7,123 nt of DNA. It comes from an uncultured Clostridia bacterium. GTDB taxonomy: Bacteria > Bacillota > Clostridia > TANB77 > CAG-508. The notes below the pieces were generated by a model. The model searched no databases and was not told the DNA's origin. It saw only the letters and a list, made by a program, of their open reading frames with translations. The position numbers were made by a program, and so were the translations under genes. Location: the NCBI GenBank assembly GCA_934167225.1, contig CAKPLD010000060.1:1-7123 (forward strand). Direction: 5' to 3'. The stretch's first letter is position 1. Every line of letters begins with the position of its first letter. This document shows, one piece after another, positions 1 through 6,676 of the stretch.

Positions 1-140
1 TGTTTGCATTTTTCCTCAATATAAACAGGTCTCATACTTCTCCAGTCTCCTGTTTTAAATTCTTTTGAGTTTCCAGCATCATATATATTTCCACCAATTG
101 TCAAATCTTCCATTGGTGTATTTTTATTTATACTTGTCAT
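1..140 (-). CDS. porD: 2-oxoacid:ferredoxin oxidoreductase delta subunit, N-terminal part
   Basis: This is the ferredoxin-like delta subunit of a four-subunit pyruvate (or related 2-oxoacid):ferredoxin oxidoreductase. In the family it carries two 4Fe-4S clusters that pass electrons from the thiamine-diphosphate catalytic subunit to ferredoxin. Only the first 46 codons are present; the gene runs off the left edge. Visible are the family's N-terminal GGNIYDAGNS segment (residues 16-25), TGDWRSMRPV (30-39), and a Cys at residue 45 in IEEKCK, which is the expected first ligand of the first 4Fe-4S motif. The ATG at 138-140 follows an AAAGGAG ribosome binding site, which supports this start. It lies downstream of porG on the same strand, so the two are read as one operon. 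The alpha and beta subunits are expected beyond the edge. Substrate (pyruvate versus a branched-chain ketoacid) cannot be decided from this fragment. Confidence 0.9.
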   Translation of the reverse strand, partial: MTSINKNTPMEDLTIGGNIYDAGNSKEFKTGDWRSMRPVYIEEKCK

Positions 141-160
141 TTTCAAACTCCTTTCCACCC

Positions 161-192
161 GGGAACCATAAGGGTCAGCTTTTTTGGCTCCC
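161..192 (-). other. GC-rich hairpin in porG-porD spacer
   Basis: In minus-strand RNA, GGGAGCC (192-186) can pair with GGUUCCC (167-161), including one G-U pair, around an A-rich loop. It sits between the tandem repeat and the porD ribosome binding site. It may influence differential expression of porG and porD or protect mRNA ends. No run of U follows it, so it does not look like an intrinsic terminator. The role is inferred only from position. Confidence 0.4.
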
Positions 193-193
193 C

Positions 194-256
194 TCCCCAA
201 TAAAGAACCGTCCCCAAATGGGGAATCCCCAATAGAGAACCGTCCCCAAATGGGGA
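194..256. repeat. Tandem GC-rich palindromic repeat (2 x 31 bp)
   Basis: Two 31-bp copies (194-224 and 226-256) differ at one position and repeat with a 32-bp period. Each contains GAACCGTCCCC and ends in a small hairpin, TCCCC-AAAT-GGGGA. The GC-rich makeup stands out in an AT-rich genome. The second copy ends two bases from the porG stop codon, so the array fills the spacer between two co-directional operon genes. GAACCGTCCCC/GGGGACGGTTC motifs recall dispersed intergenic palindromes (REP-like) mobilised in trans by single-strand transposases of the Y1/RAYT type. That link is from memory of similar elements, not shown here. No transposase gene is present in the window. Confidence 0.75.
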
Positions 257-257
257 G

Positions 258-836
258 TTATATTTCTTTTACTTCTTTTAAAGCCATTTCTAGTGCTTTC
301 ATGTTGCCGTCTATGACTTCAGGTTTTTTTGCAAATTTATGTTTAAAAGATCCTTCCATGTCTTTTAGAAAGTCTTCGTCATTCATGATTCCTGTAACTT
401 TAACAATTGCAGCAAGCATAGGGGTATTTGGAAAATATCTACCAAGTGCTTCTGTTGAGACTTTTCTGGCATCTATAGTATAAACTTTGCCTTTATATCC
501 TTTTAAAACAGATTTTAGATAATCTGCTGATTTTGTTGTATTTATAACAATTGCACCATTTGTTTTTAATCCTGCTGTAACATCTACGGTTTCAAGTAAA
601 GTATCATCTACAACTACAACATAGTCTGGTTCATAGATGTTACTGTGAACTGTTATTGGGTTATTACTTATACGGTTGTATGCAGTTATTGGTGCACCCA
701 TTCTTTCAGGACCATACTCTGGGAACCCTTGAATGTATTTTCCAGTATTAAATGCAGCATCAGCAAGTAGTAAAGAAGCTGTTTTTGTTCCTTGACCACC
801 ACGGCCATGCCATCTTATTTCTATTTGGTTTTCCAT
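258..836 (-). CDS. porG: Pyruvate/2-oxoacid:ferredoxin oxidoreductase gamma subunit
   Basis: This 192-aa protein is the gamma subunit of the four-subunit 2-oxoacid:ferredoxin oxidoreductase, a cytoplasmic anaerobic enzyme that decarboxylates pyruvate to acetyl-CoA, CO2 and reduced ferredoxin. Family signatures are clear. There is an N-terminal RWHGRGGQG (residues 8-16) followed by a helix with K18 and T19. FPEYGPERMGAP (38-49) is typical of PorC/PorG chains. An internal EPDYVVVVDDTLL strand/turn follows. The length is normal for the family. The start at 836 is preceded by AAGGAGG at the right distance. An in-frame upstream ATG at 992 would add 52 residues unlike the family and would run through the promoter. 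It is the first gene of a minus-strand operon, followed after 117 bp by porD. Pyruvate is the likeliest substrate, but ketoisovalerate or indolepyruvate enzymes have similar gamma chains. Confidence 0.95.
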   Translation of the reverse strand: MENQIEIRWHGRGGQGTKTASLLLADAAFNTGKYIQGFPEYGPERMGAPITAYNRISNNPITVHSNIYEPDYVVVVDDTLLETVDVTAGLKTNGAIVINTTKSADYLKSVLKGYKGKVYTIDARKVSTEALGRYFPNTPMLAAIVKVTGIMNDEDFLKDMEGSFKHKFAKKPEVIDGNMKALEMALKEVKEI

Positions 837-867
837 TGGTTTTTCCTCCTTGTTTTTTGATAGTTGT

Positions 868-896
868 AGTATATTCTTTATTTTGCGAAAAGTCAA
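868..896 (-). promoter_or_regulatory. Sigma-A promoter for the porG-porD operon
   Basis: On the minus strand, TTGACT (896-891) and TATACT (873-868) are separated by exactly 17 bp. Each is one mismatch from the sigma-A consensus. The -10 box lies about 32 bp upstream of the porG start, leaving a short leader with an AAGGAGG ribosome binding site. It faces away from the gene at 1013. Confidence 0.8.
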
Positions 897-945
897 GCGC
901 GTAGAGTAGAATTGGTGGTCGGGAGGATAAATCAAATGTAAATTA

Positions 946-974
946 TTGTAAATTTTTTGCTTTTGTGCTATTAT
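946..974 (+). promoter_or_regulatory. Candidate promoter for the 1013-3090 gene pair
   Basis: TTGTAA (946-951) and TATTAT (969-974) are spaced by 17 bp, about 40 bp upstream of the ATG at 1013. An alternative pairing of TTGCTT (957-962) with TATATA (979-984, 16-bp spacer) is also possible in this AT-rich stretch, so the exact promoter is uncertain. The octamer TGTAAATT occurs at 937-944 and 947-954, one helical turn apart, overlapping the -35 region; it could be a regulator site. Confidence 0.4.
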
Positions 975-1012
975 ATAGTATATAGAATTCAATTTATGGG
1001 AGATGGAAATAT

Positions 1013-1408
1013 ATGGAAAACTTGATTGCTATAGAGGGTATAGAAAAATATCAATATAGAAATTTAAAAGATTTAATTAAAAAATTTGTCGATGAGAATT
1101 ATTTTAATATGTCAGATGAAGAAAAATTACTAGAATTAGAAAAAAGAACAATAGCTAATGCAAAGTTATGTAATATACCAATTATAAAGCTAAGAGAAGA
1201 TAGAAAAAATTACAACAACAAATCTTTTATTTTATATAATGAAATTACATATATATTATCTCTAGTAAAATTTAATAGAATTGTTTTATTAGAAAAAAGA
1301 GATGCAAATATATTTGGGAGATATATTAATAAGATAAATATAGAAGATAATTATTTAATAATTAATACATTTGTAGATGAAATAATGAAAAAATATTTAA
1401 AAATATAA
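1013..1408 (+). CDS. Hypothetical 131-aa protein upstream of amidoligase
   Basis: I do not recognise this protein. It is 131 residues, Lys/Glu/Ile/Asn-rich, with no signal peptide or membrane segment and no Cys/His metal cluster. The N-terminal half (residues 12-50) reads as charged amphipathic helices (YRNLKDLIKKFVDE, SDEEKLLELEKRTIANAK). The C-terminal half looks alpha/beta, with hydrophobic strands such as KSFILYNEITYILSLV and NRIVLLEK, and ends in a helix with VDEIMKKYLKI. The ATG at 1013 has only a modest ribosome binding site (GGGAGATGG at 998-1006). The gene ends 20 bp before the GTG of the amidoligase gene, with no terminator between, so the two are probably co-transcribed and the protein may be a partner or substrate of the ligase. 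Its composition matches its neighbours. Being a real gene is likely; its function is unknown. Confidence 0.75.
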   Translation: MENLIAIEGIEKYQYRNLKDLIKKFVDENYFNMSDEEKLLELEKRTIANAKLCNIPIIKLREDRKNYNNKSFILYNEITYILSLVKFNRIVLLEKRDANIFGRYINKINIEDNYLIINTFVDEIMKKYLKI

Positions 1409-1428
1409 ATAAGGTAGGTGAAGCAAGC

Positions 1429-3090
1429 GTGGAAGACAATTTCGATGTTGATGATAGTTTGAAAATAGAAATGTTTAAACAAACAAATAATGAAGATTAT
1501 AAGGCATATATTTTAAGTATACTTAGTGATGATATTTTAAAAATCCAAATGATGAAATACATAAAAGAAGATTATAATAGGGCTACTGTGATATCTTCAA
1601 TAAATGATACATCTCTAAAACTAGAAGAAGCTAAAAAAATTAAGAATGAATTTTTAAGAGCAACGATTATAGCTTCGATAAATGATGATTTGCTAAAGGT
1701 AAAATATATAAAAGATATTCAAGGAGAAGTAGCTAAAGTATATATAATAAATACATTACAAGATGATAATATAAGAGCTAGATGTATTATAGAAGAATTA
1801 CAAAACAATATTTTTATGTTAAAAGAGCTAAAAAACATAGAAAATGACGGAGCAAAAAAAGCTATTTTAGATACTATGAGTAATGAATTTCAAAAAGCTT
1901 TAATAATTTCTACTTTTCAGGATGACGAATTAAAAATTACAGAATTAGAAAAATTGAATAGTGACTTTGCAAAAGTATATGCAATAGGCTCATTAAGTGA
2001 TAAAGGTACACAAATTGACGAAGTAGCTAAGATACCAAACAAACTTATAAAAGCTTTGTTTTTAGCATGGGAATTCTACTATATTGCACCTAAATCTTTA
2101 TTACAAGATAGAAGCAAAATGAAAGAAGCCTTATTGAATGAAAAAAATAAATACAAAAATGTAGGATTAAATAAAGATATCACCTTTGGAATAGAAATAG
2201 AAGCACAAGGCTTAATGAGTTCAAAAATTAAAAGAATGACTAAATTTCTATCTGGATGGAAAACAGAAGCAGAAGTGAGTATATGTAATGGAGTAGAAAC
2301 CGTATCCAAAATATTAACTGATCAAGAAGATGATATAGAAGAAGTATATATAATGTGTTCTCTATTGCAAAATTGCGGTTTGGAAATCAATGATGAGTGT
2401 GGTGGACATATACACATTGGTGCCTCATATTTAAAAAGTACAATAGCTTACGAAAATTTATTCGAAATATGGGGGAATTCGGAAAAAATCATATACAAAA
2501 TATGTAACGAACAAGGCACTCTTCCGAGGAAGGGAACGGCAATATACGCAAAACCGATTTCGAACAGATGGGAAGAGGCGATAAAAACGGGTTCTATCAG
2601 TTTGCAAAATGAAGATGATTTGAATTCTTTTGTTACACAAATACAAAGAATTCAATTTGATGGCACCAAATATTTGCCAGACGACAGATATTATACTATG
2701 AACTTGCTTAATATTAACAATGTAAAAAACACAATAGAATTTAGATTACCAAATGGAACACTAAATCCAGATACATGGATTGAAAATATAAGGCTTTTTG
2801 GTAGAATTATACAATTAGCACAAGAACTTGCCGAAATTAAAAGAAAACCAAAGAAAAGTGAGGAAGATAAAAGAAAACAGAACTTAAAAAATTGTCTAAA
2901 AAAACCAATACCAGAGCAAGAAAAATTTAAAATATTGTTAGAATTATTGTTTAACGAAGATGAACGACAAATTTATATAGATAGATATAATAGTTGTACA
3001 AAGCTACTAGAGCAAGAGCCAGAACATCCATTAAATCATATGAGTTTTGGAAAGGTAGATTTTGGAAAAAAAGAAAAAACCAGGGAATGA
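1429..3090 (+). CDS. Helical-repeat protein with C-terminal putative amidoligase domain
   Basis: A 553-aa cytoplasmic protein in two parts. Residues 8-210 hold about seven repeats of 26 residues, anchored by Asp at 8, 34, 60, 86, 112, 165 and 191. Each unit approximates DD-x-LKI-x4-KxI-x3-RA-x-IISSI, suggesting two short helices per unit and a solenoid. Residues ~250-470 resemble the Amidoligase_2 family (COOH-NH2 ligases, glutamine-synthetase-like fold): FGIEIEAQ (253-260), W277 with EVSI/GVETVS (282-293), CGGHIHIGA (324-332, with H327 and H329), and TIEFRLPNGTLNP (435-447). In the family the acidic and His residues bind metal/ATP for amide-bond formation. A Lys-rich helical tail follows. 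The GTG start at 1429 has AAGGTAGGTG eight bases upstream, and the first repeat begins at residue 8. The substrate is unknown; the repeats may recruit a protein or peptide. Codons around 2451-2590 are unusually CpG-rich. Confidence 0.8.
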   Translation: MEDNFDVDDSLKIEMFKQTNNEDYKAYILSILSDDILKIQMMKYIKEDYNRATVISSINDTSLKLEEAKKIKNEFLRATIIASINDDLLKVKYIKDIQGEVAKVYIINTLQDDNIRARCIIEELQNNIFMLKELKNIENDGAKKAILDTMSNEFQKALIISTFQDDELKITELEKLNSDFAKVYAIGSLSDKGTQIDEVAKIPNKLIKALFLAWEFYYIAPKSLLQDRSKMKEALLNEKNKYKNVGLNKDITFGIEIEAQGLMSSKIKRMTKFLSGWKTEAEVSICNGVETVSKILTDQEDDIEEVYIMCSLLQNCGLEINDECGGHIHIGASYLKSTIAYENLFEIWGNSEKIIYKICNEQGTLPRKGTAIYAKPISNRWEEAIKTGSISLQNEDDLNSFVTQIQRIQFDGTKYLPDDRYYTMNLLNINNVKNTIEFRLPNGTLNPDTWIENIRLFGRIIQLAQELAEIKRKPKKSEEDKRKQNLKNCLKKPIPEQEKFKILLELLFNEDERQIYIDRYNSCTKLLEQEPEHPLNHMSFGKVDFGKKEKTRE

Positions 3091-3116
3091 CCAACAGAAA
3101 AGATTTATGTAAAAAT

Positions 3117-3145
3117 TTGACAAATACATACCGAGATGTTATAAT
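3117..3145 (+). promoter_or_regulatory. Perfect-consensus sigma-A promoter for the secreted hydrolase
   Basis: TTGACA (3117-3122), a 17-bp spacer and TATAAT (3140-3145) match the sigma-A consensus at all twelve positions. It lies in the 107-bp gap after the amidoligase stop and about 50 bp upstream of the hydrolase ATG, so the hydrolase can be strongly expressed independently of the upstream pair. The leader contains a 6-bp hairpin, AAGGAT (3149-3154) with ATCCTT (3163-3168), before the ribosome binding site. Confidence 0.85.
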
Positions 3146-3197
3146 AAAAAGGATGGCAGAAAATCCTTACAAAAAATATAAAAAGGAGGAGATTGTT

Positions 3198-4523
3198 ATG
3201 GATAATAAAATTTTATTACTATTAAAAAGAGTGACAGCCATTTTAGTTATAACGGTATTATGTAGCACAGGAATTGTTTCGGCTGCGTACGAAGGATACA
3301 ATGTTTCAAATCGTTCAGGATTTCTAAGTAGTTTACTTGAAAGATTTAGAGGCAATAAAAAGGAAAATCAATATGATTTAAAAGCATTAGAAGCAGATTT
3401 AGAAAAAATGCAAGCTTCAGGTGTAGAAGATGAAAGTAAAATTGATGAATTAATAGGAAAACTTCCAGATGGCGACAATAAAGACATCTTACAAGGAACA
3501 AAAGACCTAATGTCTAAATTTCCAAATACAAATGGAGGAAATAGTACAAGCAATTTGCTAACTAAATTAATAGAAACAGTAAAATCATTACTTGGAGGTT
3601 TAGGATTAAATTCAAGTTTACCAACACCTACAACAGTGAAAATGGAATCAAAAACTGCAGCAGAATTTGCAGGAGATGACTATAAAGTAACATTAAATGC
3701 AAATATATATAGAAAAGAAGGATCAGATAAATGGGCAGTATTAATTCACCCATTTATGTTAAAAGGAAAAACAATAGCAAATAAAATAGGTGAATTCTAT
3801 TATGAAAAAGGATACAACATAATAGCACCAGATTTAAGAAGCTTCGGAGATAGTGAAGGAAAAGTTTCACTAGGATTCTTAGAGAGCTTAGATGTATATG
3901 ATTGGATAAACCTAATAAATGATGAATATAATGCACAAACAATAATGGTACATGGTATATCATTAGGTGGAGCAACAACAAACTTTTTATCAGGAATTGA
4001 TGGATTTATGAATAATGGTCCAGTAAAAATGAATACAACAATAAAATCTTTAAAGGAACTACATGTAATAGGTTTAACAGAAGATTGTGGATACACAGAC
4101 ATGACAGAATTTGCAAACAAAACAATGTTAGTAGGAATGAAAATTGGACTAACCAAAGACAATTTTGATTACTATAGCCAAGCAACAAACAGTTTAAAAT
4201 ATTGTGACTTACCAATGCAAATTATACATGGTACAGGAGATACAACTGTAAAACCTGCAAATGCAGACACTGTAAAAAATACAGTAAAAGGATATTCAGA
4301 ACAATGGAAGGTTGATGGAGCTGTACATGCATTTATAATTATGGGTATGAACAAATCAGATTACAAAACACATGTACAACAATTTATAACAAAATGTGAA
4401 AATGGAACAAATACAAGTGTATCAGAAGATAAAGATGAAGAATCAAGCAAAGACAATACGTCGAGCGGTAATAACGGATTTGTTACAAAATTGCTAGATA
4501 TTTTGAAAAAGTTTAAAAAATAA
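3198..4523 (+). CDS. Secreted alpha/beta hydrolase
   Basis: A 441-aa exported alpha/beta hydrolase (serine esterase/peptidase-like fold). Residues 1-29 form a signal peptide: KRV charges, a hydrophobic core, and a type I cleavage site near VSA-A (29/30). C22 is not in a good lipobox. Residues 30-150 are a helical, polar region. The hydrolase core spans ~150-400: LIHPFMLKG, then PDLRSFGDSEG, the nucleophile elbow HGISLGG with S255, D348 in GTGD, and H377 in GAVHAF, which together give a plausible Ser-Asp-His triad. The tail (about 401-441) is an Asn/Ser/Asp/Glu-rich linker ending in a basic amphipathic helix. The ATG at 3198 has AAAGGAGGAG upstream; an in-frame ATG at 2994 lies inside the amidoligase gene and would bury the signal peptide. 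It has its own promoter and terminator, so it is monocistronic. The substrate is unknown. Confidence 0.88.
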   Translation: MDNKILLLLKRVTAILVITVLCSTGIVSAAYEGYNVSNRSGFLSSLLERFRGNKKENQYDLKALEADLEKMQASGVEDESKIDELIGKLPDGDNKDILQGTKDLMSKFPNTNGGNSTSNLLTKLIETVKSLLGGLGLNSSLPTPTTVKMESKTAAEFAGDDYKVTLNANIYRKEGSDKWAVLIHPFMLKGKTIANKIGEFYYEKGYNIIAPDLRSFGDSEGKVSLGFLESLDVYDWINLINDEYNAQTIMVHGISLGGATTNFLSGIDGFMNNGPVKMNTTIKSLKELHVIGLTEDCGYTDMTEFANKTMLVGMKIGLTKDNFDYYSQATNSLKYCDLPMQIIHGTGDTTVKPANADTVKNTVKGYSEQWKVDGAVHAFIIMGMNKSDYKTHVQQFITKCENGTNTSVSEDKDEESSKDNTSSGNNGFVTKLLDILKKFKK

Positions 4524-4530
4524 AGAATCA

Positions 4531-4569
4531 AAAAAAACAGCAAATTACTAAATGATTTGCTGTTTTTTT
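4531..4569 (+). terminator. Intrinsic terminator after the hydrolase gene
   Basis: AACAGCAAAT and ATTTGCTG form a strong stem around a 9-nt loop (4546-4554), followed by seven T (4563-4569). It begins 8 bp after the hydrolase stop codon. The A run on the left arm (4531-4537) extends the stem and means the structure could also work in the opposite direction. Confidence 0.9.
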
Positions 4570-4579
4570 GATTATATTA

Positions 4580-4608
4580 GTTACAAATAAAATTTTATAT
4601 GTTATAAT
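4580..4608 (+). promoter_or_regulatory. Probable promoter for recD2
   Basis: A perfect TATAAT at 4603-4608 has a weaker -35 box, GTTACA (4580-4585), 17 bp upstream. It lies just after the hydrolase terminator and 34 bp before the GTG start of the helicase gene, so recD2 appears to start its own transcript. Confidence 0.65.
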
Positions 4609-4642
4609 TTGAAAAGAAAAAATATAGGAGAGAGGAACGAGA

Positions 4643-6676
4643 GTGGAACTAACAGGAGAAGTGCTAGGAATAATATATCAAAATGAATTAAACAGTTATA
4701 CAATAGCGGAAATATATGCAAATGAGTTAGAGAAAATAGAAACAATAGTTGGGTATCTTCCATTTATAGCAGAGGGAGATGAAATAAAAGTAATTGGAAA
4801 ATTAGTAGAACATAAAGAGTATGGAGAACAATTTAAAGTTGATACATTTGAAAAGCTAATGCCAAGAACATTGGAAGCACTTGAAAGATATTTAGGAAAT
4901 GGAACTATAAAAGGTGTAGGTCCTGCAACGGCCAGAAAAATTGTAAAAAAATTTGGCGAAGAAACTATAGATATATTAAAATATGATCCATCTAAACTAG
5001 AAAAGATAAAAGGAATAAGCAAGGACAGGGCTTTGGAAATTTCTGAAAGCTTTATGGAAAGTTGGGGTGTATGGCAAATTGTAGAATTTTTAAAAAAATT
5101 TAATATAGGTATAGAAAATGCCAAAAGAATTTACGACAAACTTGGAGCGATGGCAATTGAAACAATAAACGAAAATCCTTATATATTAATAGATTTAGTA
5201 AAAGGCGTTAATTTTAAACAAATAGACGATATGGCTTTAAAATTGGGAACTGATATGAGAAGTTTAAAGAGAATTACAAGTGGTATAAAATATGCTTTGA
5301 TACAAACATCGTATAATGGGCACTCATGTGCAATTTTACAAAATCTAGAAGAATTTGTCGTTAATTTATTAGGAATTAGTATTGATGAAGTGGCAGAAGG
5401 AATTATTAATTTAAAAGCAAAAGGAGATATTGTAACAGAAATTAGAAATGATGAAACTGAATGGATATATTTGGAAAGTTTTTATAATACAGAAGTAGCA
5501 ATTTGTAATAGATTAAACAAATTAAAAGATTCGAAAGATTCTAATAAGGTTAAGGGAATAGATAATGAAATTGCACGAGTTGAAAAGGATATTGAAATAG
5601 AGTTGTCAGAAAAACAAAAAGAAGCGGTTAAAGCTGTAAATGAAAATAATGTAATTGTTATAACAGGAGGTCCAGGAACAGGAAAAACAACAATTATAAA
5701 ATCTATTATAGAAATTTATATAAAACATAATAATAAAATTGTGCTATCGGCACCTACAGGAAGAGCAGCTAAAAGAATGACAGAAACAACAGGAATTGAG
5801 GCAAGTACGTTACATAGATTATTGGAAATTGGCAAAATAAATGATGATGGACTGTATAAAAAAAGTCAAGATTATCAAGGGACGCCAATTGATGCAGACA
5901 TTGTAATTATAGATGAAATGTCTATGGTAGATATGTTTTTAATGAATTATCTATTACAATCTATCTATATTGGTACAAAGCTTATATTAGTTGGAGATAG
6001 TGATCAATTACCATCAGTTGGACCAGGAAGTGTTTTGAAAGATATTATCGAATCTGGTAAAATTACAACAATTCATTTAGATAAAATATTTAGACAAGCT
6101 GCCAAAAGTAAAATTATTGTAAATGCACATAGAATAAATGATGGACAAGGTTTTATTTCTAAAGAGGAAATGGAAGCAGACTCTAAGGAGGATTTTTTCT
6201 TTATAAATGAGCAATATCAAGATAAAATGCTAAATCAGGTTATTTCGTTGTGTTCAGGAAGGTTAAAAAACTTTGGAAATTACGATTTTTTTGAGAATAT
6301 TCAGGTTTTAACACCTACCAAAAAAGGAAGCTTAGGAACAAAAGAACTTAATAAATCTTTACAGGAGGTTTTAAATCCAGCAAGCGAGAAGAAAAAAGAA
6401 AGAAACACAGGAAACGCCATATATAGAGTTGGTGATAGAATAATGCAAGTTAAAAATAATTATGATATTTATTGGGAAAGAAAAAATCTTAATGAAACGG
6501 GCACAGGCGTTTTTAATGGCGAATTTGGTACTATTTTGGATATTAATGAAAAAGATAAGAATGTAGAAATTAAGTTTGATGATGATAAAATTGCATGGTA
6601 CCAATTTACAGATTTAGAACAGATTGAACATAGCTATTGTATAACAATTCATAAAGCTCAACGGAAGCGAATTTGA
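4643..6676 (+). CDS. recD2: RecD2-type SF1B DNA helicase (frameshifted, lacks motif VI)
   Basis: This encodes a RecD2-like ATP-dependent 5'-3' DNA helicase, which in Firmicutes acts without RecBC in DNA repair and fork maintenance. The N-terminal domain (1-80) is followed by tandem helix-hairpin-helix motifs (IKGVGPATARKIV at 89-101; LEKIKGISKDRA at 119-130). Motor motifs are intact up to the break: Walker A GGPGTGKTT (342-350, K348), motif Ia APTGRAAKR, Walker B with D424 and E425, motif III GDSDQLPSVG (451-460), and motif IV KIFRQA. A small SH3-like insert (VFNGEFGTIL) leads to motif V, TIHKAQ. After Q673 one extra base (C6662) shifts the frame and the protein ends at 677 with an alien RKRI tail. 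The GTG start has AGGAG and GAGG upstream. Without the shift the protein would be 740 aa, a usual RecD2 size. As written it loses the motif VI arginines and should be inactive. Confidence 0.9.
   Translation: MELTGEVLGIIYQNELNSYTIAEIYANELEKIETIVGYLPFIAEGDEIKVIGKLVEHKEYGEQFKVDTFEKLMPRTLEALERYLGNGTIKGVGPATARKIVKKFGEETIDILKYDPSKLEKIKGISKDRALEISESFMESWGVWQIVEFLKKFNIGIENAKRIYDKLGAMAIETINENPYILIDLVKGVNFKQIDDMALKLGTDMRSLKRITSGIKYALIQTSYNGHSCAILQNLEEFVVNLLGISIDEVAEGIINLKAKGDIVTEIRNDETEWIYLESFYNTEVAICNRLNKLKDSKDSNKVKGIDNEIARVEKDIEIELSEKQKEAVKAVNENNVIVITGGPGTGKTTIIKSIIEIYIKHNNKIVLSAPTGRAAKRMTETTGIEASTLHRLLEIGKINDDGLYKKSQDYQGTPIDADIVIIDEMSMVDMFLMNYLLQSIYIGTKLILVGDSDQLPSVGPGSVLKDIIESGKITTIHLDKIFRQAAKSKIIVNAHRINDGQGFISKEEMEADSKEDFFFINEQYQDKMLNQVISLCSGRLKNFGNYDFFENIQVLTPTKKGSLGTKELNKSLQEVLNPASEKKKERNTGNAIYRVGDRIMQVKNNYDIYWERKNLNETGTGVFNGEFGTILDINEKDKNVEIKFDDDKIAWYQFTDLEQIEHSYCITIHKAQRKRI
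6662..6662 (+). other. Frameshift point in recD2
   Basis: Reading CAA (6659-6661) and then skipping C6662 gives GGA-AGC-GAA-TTT, i.e. Gly-Ser-Glu-Phe, restoring the standard HKAQGSEF motif of the family. With the C present the frame reads CGG, a codon expected to be rare in this AT-rich genome, and stops at 6676. There is no homopolymer run at the site. Confidence 0.85.

Noticed and set aside
184..483. Plus-strand open frame of 99 codons opposite porG
   Set aside because: It is antisense to a confidently identified gene and has no ribosome binding site or recognisable product.
837..992. N-terminal extension of porG from an upstream ATG at 992
   Set aside because: The extra 52 residues do not fit the family, and the stretch contains the por promoter and ribosome binding site; the ATG at 836 fits both.
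2994..3197. N-terminal extension of the hydrolase from an ATG at 2994
   Set aside because: It overlaps the end of the amidoligase gene and the hydrolase promoter and would bury the signal peptide; the ATG at 3198 has a strong ribosome binding site.
3255..3266. Lipoprotein lipobox around Cys22 of the hydrolase
   Set aside because: The residue before Cys is Leu rather than Gly/Ala/Ser, and a good type I signal peptidase site follows at residues 27-30.
3754..4543. Several minus-strand open frames opposite the hydrolase
   Set aside because: They are low-complexity Leu/Ile/Ser/Phe-rich shadows of an A-rich gene with no start signals.
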